NCBI RefSeq assembly: GCF_009727055.1
Contig: NC_052354.1
Coordinates: 51,819,143-51,883,142 of the forward strand
Source: Benincasa hispida
Taxonomy: Eukaryota > Streptophyta > Magnoliopsida > Cucurbitales > Cucurbitaceae
DNA length: 64,000 bases
Reading direction: 5' to 3'
Under the pieces are notes generated by a model. That model worked only from the letters and a program-made list of their open reading frames with translations. It had not been told where the DNA came from and did no database searches. This document shows, piece after piece, positions 59,127-64,000 of this stretch (positions are counted from its first letter, which is position 1; each line of letters opens with the position of its first letter). A program made the translations under genes and the position numbers.

Positions 59127-60353
59127 TGAAATGCGCAAGCGCACGCGACAAATTGTAATATAATAAAGTGGTCAAGAGATTGAGTATTGTCCTCTAAAAA
59201 ATTGGTTTGACTCACTCTTAGCTACTTAGAGGTTCTTCTAATTTTATCTAGGGGACTGAACCGATGAATTTGAATCTAATCTAGTGCTAAAAAACAAATA
59301 AAGGATAACATCGAGGTGAACAGTTAAAGACATGACCTAGGGTGATGATTTCATTGATGGATCCACTAAATTAATTATTTAGACCTCGAATTCATTTTAT
59401 GCTAACTATAAAGCTAAGAATCGTTTATCCAGATATCCCCTATCACGCTCAACTCTTTCTCACGCCTAATTATCAACTCATTCTCATGTAATCAATTAAC
59501 TAGGTGCAACACTACGTTCCTCTAATATCGATCTCTATTAACCTATTATCATCCTCATGCATAGTTGATTAATAGTTTGACAAACTAATCCAAATATAAT
59601 GCCCTCTCTTTTAAGCATGACATCGAATAAAGATCATTTAAACAGTAGCTAATTGTTCAAATGCACTAAACAAAAGCATGCCAAAATAGTTTATGCATTC
59701 AATAAATTCAAGAATAATCAACAAAGTTTCACAACCCAGAGGTTACATAAAAAAAACCCTCAGGACTATAAATCAGTTATTCCTGGTAGCGATGCAAATA
59801 AAGACCGTTCATATTTTAACCAAATTACAAAGGAACAGAAAATAAAAGAGGGAAGAAAATGCAAGTCATGCTATTGACTGTCATCCTCAAGCTTGGGATT
59901 GCACTTCAACGATCTCTTCAAATCTCCACTCATTTAGAAGCTCCGAGATGTCGCTTTTGTTCAGAAATCGGCTCCCCGTGAAGGCCTTGACGGACTCTTA
60001 CCTAAACCCTAAAAGAACCCCCTAAGAACCATCCTCATCCTCATCCTCATTCGGCAAGGATCAATATTTATAAAATTGCCGTGCAGCGGCGCTACACTAG
60101 AGATGGACGTGAAATTTTTCGAAGCACTGCGACACACTAAGGTAACACCGTGACGCTCCCTCTATTTTGCAGCTACTACCTTGTAGCCTTGAGCACAACA
60201 CCATTACACTTCATGCTCAGCTTATTTCACATTTTTTATGCTATTTTCTCACCTCTTTTTACCCTAGGTCAAAGTTTGACCTTCCCTAGGAGTATTTTGG
60301 TCATTTTGCACTAAATTTTGCTTGTTCCGATCCCAATGCTCTATTTCCTACCT
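59127..60353 (-). repeat. 5' LTR of element F, incomplete
   Basis: TGAAATGCGCAAGCGCACGC at 59127; matches 51251-52645 over most of its length and then leaves it at 60353 ('ctatttccta' then unrelated). The last roughly 20 bases of the LTR and the target site are lost. The frame at 59653-59877 is the chance twin of one in the other LTR. Confidence 0.75.
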
Positions 60354-60409
60354 CTTACTTCCACTTTAACTACGAATTAGTTTTTTGTTCGAGCTTTACA
60401 AATATTGTT

Positions 60410-61905
60410 TTTTTTGGGTTGGGTAGAACTAACGACACCTATTTAGCCACCGAACAAGGGGTGAACCCCTTCTCCTAGTCTTCCCTATTCCCACTCTAGT
60501 TCTAATTTAATTAAATAACTTTTATTTAACTAATTAATCCAATAATTAAATAATAATATATATTAAATCCAATTTAATATATATATATATATATAATTAA
60601 CATCACATGTTTATTTATCTCGATTTCTCCAAAATTAATTAAAACCATTAATTAATCAATTAAACGACTATATTAAATCATATTTAATATAGAATTAATC
60701 AACATATAATTATCACATATTTATATGTATACATCTCTTTAACATTTGAATCTTATTCAAATATTTTTCTCTCTTAATTATAGATCACATCTATAATTAA
60801 CCATTTTATATTAATTTCATTAATATGTAATTGATTTGAACAATTCAAATCATTCCTCTTATATATCCTTTAATGAGCTAACAAGGGGACCTGATGGACC
60901 TACAGATTAGAAGCCTCGATGATATAAGATTGATTAATTAAACTCTTTATTTAAATTAATCAATTTTCATTAGTTATCAATGACTCCATTAAAGATCAAT
61001 AGGTGCACTCTTCGCATTGTAGATTTATTTTTTTTTTAGTCCACAAATATAACCAATCAATAGGGAGTCAGTCCTTCACAAATTGCCCATAACTATAGCT
61101 GGGTCAAAATATCGTTTTACCTCTGTAGTTACATCTAATTCCTTAAATACTACTGATCTCTCCAATGAACAAACAATTTATAGTCCAACTATAAACTAAG
61201 ACCTTTTGGGCCAGCGAGAGGTTAAGGCCTCAATATTCAAGACCAGGAATCAGCTATTAAGAGAGCAATTTATCTGCTTGCCCTAAGATTGGAAAATGAG
61301 TGAATTTCATCTTGTTAGTTGTGTTCTCAGCTCTCTACTCGGACATGTCCCCAAAATGGTAGGTTTGTTGAGTTGGCTAACAAGTCACTCTCACCCATAC
61401 AAATCAAAGGATTGTACTCATAGACAAGAGTTCACAACTCACCCAAGATTAAGATGAAGTCACTTATGGTCATCCTAGTGAAATGTAAGTCTCTTCTAGC
61501 AATAGTGTTATATAGAGAGACTATTCATTTCGCGGTCCGGTCTTACAAACTCTTTGTATAGAATATCCCCGCTCACAAATCTCCACATGAACGATCAGGA
61601 TTAGATCATTTGTAGCACTTTACAATAATTGTAACATCTACAAAGCAGACGATATTCGTAGTGTCACCAAGATAAGGTACCCAGTCTTATCCATCTACTA
61701 CAAATCGTTTAGGTTATTATTTAAATGTGATCCACATGTATGTCTCCGCATACATGTTTAAGTTTCATAAAATAACATTGAATCTTAGTTTATTGGATTG
61801 ATTTAATAAGTCTAAACATTAATAAAATACTTCTTATTTTATTAGATATATAATTTTTGTTTACAAACTACAAGATACACTCGATTTAGGACATTAACTC
61901 CAACA
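60410..61905 (-). repeat. Reversed copia LTR G, 3' end lost
   Basis: Minus strand begins TGTTGGAGTTAATGTCC at 61905 and shows all conserved blocks of the LTR family ('ggtaccttatcttggtgaca', 'agactggg', 'cttgaatattgaggcc' and so on). The end toward 60410 does not reach the usual CTTCCTTCA. Contains an (AT)n run near 60578-60594. Confidence 0.7.
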
Positions 61906-62626
61906 AGTATATCATTAAGATGATTGCCAAACTAGTTAGCATCATAGTTGTGAGTTCATCAACTATTAACATATTAAAATTCCAAGTACTAAACAGACTA
62001 TCAAATGCCAATTAACAAACATATTAAAATTTCAAGTACATCATCATAATATCAGATGTTTATCAATAAAGGTATTAATATTCAAAGTATATCAGAAAAG
62101 ATTCATACATCAATCAACAAACATCAATCAACAAGCATCAACATTAAAGTTCATTCGGCTTGAATGGCCACATATTGTTATGGTTTAAGGATGTTTTGGT
62201 CATTCTCCAATTTTTGTGTGGGTTTGTCTTTCTTTTTACTATATTTACAGAAATAGATAAATTAGTGACATGTTTTTAGTTTCCGTAATTTTTTTTTACT
62301 AAACGTGCATGTGCCCCTTTTAAACAAGAAAAATCCTTAATTTAAAGTGAAGTAGATATTAGTTAAAGATAAAATGTCATTTTTTTTAAAAAAAGTTATT
62401 TTTAAAGATAAAATGTCATTTTTTTTAAAAAAGTTATTTTTACTTTTATTTAAAGTGGAGTAGATATTAGTTAAAGATAAAATGTCATTTTTAAAAATAT
62501 ATTTTTCATTTTATTTGATCTGAAGTAAATATTAATTAGAGATCAAATGTGAATTAGATAACATATAAGTTTTTTTTTTTTTTAGAATTCCCCCTGGTTT
62601 TTTTTTAAGATATTGTAATTAAAATG
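61906..62626. other. AT-rich spacer with short tandem repeats
   Basis: No gene. 61960-62150 has loose repeats of 'aacatattaaaattccaagta' type. 62344-62520 is a tighter tandem repeat (separate entry). Confidence 0.6.
62344..62520. repeat. Tandem repeat around 'aaagataaaatgtcattttt'
   Basis: That word appears at about 62366, 62402 and 62475, with 'aagtagatattagtta' joined to the first and last. Units differ by insertion of T and A runs, giving a small nested duplication. Confidence 0.8.
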
Positions 62627-62666
62627 TGGGATAGAGGAATCGAACCTCAGACCTTGAGGTCGATAG
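62627..62666 (-). repeat. SINE-like B-box fragment
   Basis: Minus strand contains 'ctgaggttcgattcctct', a Pol III B-box-like word, adjoining 'gacctcaagg'. Probably the end of a tRNA-derived SINE; the A box is not seen. Confidence 0.4.
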
Positions 62667-62756
62667 TAGGGGTGGTCATTCAAACTGCAAAAATGAACCA
62701 TTTCTAAAAATCGAACCGAAAACTCAGTGAAACCGAAAAATTCGGTTCGATTCGGT
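62667..62756 (+). mobile_element. hAT-like MITE left end
   Basis: Starts TAGGGGTGGTCATTC, an Ac-type hAT terminus, and carries 'aatcgaaccgaaaa' and 'ttcggttcgattcggtttc', the near-palindromic repeats typical of a very common plant hAT MITE group. The other end is missing; LINE sequence follows at once. Confidence 0.55.
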
Positions 62757-63966
62757 TTCACTCTCTCTTGGCTCGTTGCCTGTTAGGTATCTGGGTTTAC
62801 CTTTATTGGTGGGTCGGTTGAGGGCTGTGGATTGTGCGCCTTTGATACAAAGGATTACAGCTCGTATTAGAAGTTGGGCAGCGAGATCCCTCTCCTTTGC
62901 TAGGAGGTTGCAGCTTGTTAGGTCTGTTTTACAGTCCTTTAAGGTTTTTTAGTGTAGCATCTTTGGTTGCCGGGGGGCGCAATTTTGGATTCATATGGGT
63001 CTACGGTGGTTCATGATGCAATGAGTAGTTTAGAAGCTGTCTCTTATACACATCTAGATGTGTATAAGAGACAGCGTTATGGGAGGTCTTGGTGCTTGAG
63101 GGCTATCTTACGAAGTAGATATAGATTCAAGCATCTGGTTCGTTTGATGATTGGCGATGGACGGTCTTGTTTTGTTTGGTGGGATCCTTGGCTGCCGGGG
63201 GGCGCGATTTTGGATTCATACAGTCTACAGTGGTTCATGATGCATGGAGTAGTTTGGAAGCACGATTGTCAGAGTTTTTGGATGGTGAGGGAGGTTAGAG
63301 GTGGCCTACAGTGTCTTGGGAGCTGCTTGAGATCTGAGGTCTTATCCAGGTAATGGGGTCTAGGGTGAGGGGAGAGGATTACTGGGTTTGGGTGTCGAAT
63401 GCTAGTGGTCGATTTTCTATCGCTAGTGCTTGAGAGAGTATACGTCCTCGTCGTCCTAGGGTGTTTTGGGCTGGTATGTTGTGGGCGGGGGGTGGTATTC
63501 CGCATCACTCCTTCTATGTGTGGTTAGCAGTGAGGGACATGTTGGGTACTCGTGATTGGTTGAGGAGTTGGGGTGTGTTTTCGGAGGGGGGTGTCTTCTG
63601 TGTGGGGGAGGTGTGGATTCGTAGTATCATTTATTTTTTGAGTGTGGGTTTGGGAGAGAGGTGTGGTCTAGTGTGTTGCGTCAGTTGGGTTTGACACATC
63701 GGGTGGCTGGTTGGGATGTAGAATTGAGTTGGTTGTGCCGTGTGGGGTCAATAAGAGGGTGCGTAGTAAATTGTTCCGTGTTTTCTGGTGTACGTCCATA
63801 TACTACATCTGGCAGGAGCGTAATCGGCGGCTTCATAGAGGTTGACCGAGGTCAGTGTCTACTCTGGTTCACATTATGGTCTCTACGGTTCGTGCTCGTG
63901 CTACTTCCTAGCGGGTTGACCTTCTTGGTCTTGTCTAGTGTGTGTACGGATGTTTTTTACTTTTGA
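62757..63966 (+). pseudogene. L1-type LINE ORF2 C-terminal part
   Basis: Begins with the end of the RT domain: GSLPVRYLGLPLLVGRLR, CAPLIQRITARIRSWAARSL, RRLQLVRSVLQSF. After the adapter block it gives YGRSWCLRAILRSRYRFKHL, GDGRSCFVWWDPWLPGGAI and then the zinc-binding RT-associated region (PHHSFYVWLAVRDMLGTRDW, 63461-63694; LTHRVAGWDVEL, 63661-63966). This is the plant LINE arrangement RT then zf-RVT. Frames change at least three times. About 100 residues between the RT end and 'WLPGGAI' are missing or out of order at the adapter. The composition is much richer in G than the flanks. Confidence 0.8.
63037..63074. other. Sequencing adapter: Tn5/Nextera mosaic ends head to head
   Basis: CTGTCTCTTATACACATCT (63037-63055) followed directly by its reverse complement AGATGTGTATAAGAGACAG (63056-63074). 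These are exact copies of the 19-bp engineered Tn5 mosaic end. Joined this way they are the Nextera mate-pair junction adapter. It is library DNA left in the assembly, not genome. In frame it yields VSYTHLDVYKRQ, a peptide known from contaminated protein databases. Confidence 0.98.
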
Positions 63967-64000
63967 ACTTTACGTTGTTCTCTGTTTTGCTATAGCCCCT

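Larger units (their letters stand above)
51251..60353 (-). mobile_element. Non-autonomous Athila/Tat-like gypsy element F
   Basis: A minus-strand element with matching LTRs at 51251-52665 (3') and 59127-60353 (5'). A gypsy-specific primer site follows the 5' LTR, and a short gag-like frame lies at 58371-58841. Without solo LTR D the internal part is only about 2.3 kb, and no protease, RT or integrase motif is visible, so F is non-autonomous or heavily deleted. The right LTR stops at 60353 short of its end. Left flank GCCAT at 51246-51250 has no matching copy on the right. Confidence 0.7.

Noticed and set aside
62967..63353. 128-codon open frame that could pass as a novel gene
   Set aside because: It spans the Nextera junction adapter and is a product of a false join.

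Overview
This window is nuclear DNA from a flowering plant. It is AT-rich, with long non-coding stretches, and is filled with old, broken plant transposable elements: Ty1/copia, Ty3/gypsy with a chromodomain, an Athila/Tat-like gypsy, CACTA, hAT, PIF/Harbinger, a Mutator-like element, an L1-type LINE and tRNA-derived SINEs. From memory of repeat style a cucurbit is the best guess, but that is inference. I find one intact host gene, a short uncharacterised protein with an 11-histidine run at 7295-7777, and one captured host-gene fragment: two exons of a siroheme-pathway uroporphyrinogen-III C-methyltransferase on the minus strand at 28614-29116.

Layout. 1-2335: copia leader, gag and protease remnant. 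2336-3165: LTR scraps. 3166-7190: AT-rich spacer with hairpins, SINE-like copies and microsatellites. 7198-7777: host promoter and gene. 7778-12770: AT-rich spacer. 12771-21672: minus-strand chromodomain gypsy (Tekay/Del-like), gag to chromodomain, full of stops. 21673-22740: RT fragment of a second gypsy copy fused into its LTR. 22741-23372: copia LTR fragment. 23373-27100: spacer with a tandem repeat split by a Mutator-like insertion. 27130-27548: minus-strand LTR. From 27929: a CACTA-type terminus, then the captured gene fragment. 31091-33469: minus-strand copia pol, split by a PIF/Harbinger-like element.

33470-60353 is a Russian-doll nest. Copia element A (5' LTR 33470-35428) sits in the older minus-strand copia. 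It received a hAT MITE (35794-36334), a solo LTR (37728-39747), a minus-strand copia end C (about 40797-47954) that itself received a nearly complete small copia T (42278-47031, target duplication CTCTT), an unclassified insertion (49304-50957), and a minus-strand Athila/Tat-like element F (51251-60353). F in turn holds solo LTR D (53777-57905, duplication CTTCC), which holds solo LTR E (54578-56668, duplication CTATG). 60410-61905 is another reversed LTR. 61906-62756 has tandem repeats, a SINE fragment and one hAT end. 62757-63966 is the C-terminal part of a LINE ORF2.

The most consequential observation concerns the assembly, not biology. Positions 63037-63074 are two head-to-head copies of the 19-bp Tn5/Nextera mosaic end, the standard mate-pair junction adapter, flanked by near-duplicate, out-of-order LINE sequence. 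It makes an artificial ORF containing the known contaminant peptide VSYTHLDVYKRQ. I saw no convincing new functional system. What is new here is mainly the gene capture, the nesting chronology and several uncatalogued non-autonomous elements.
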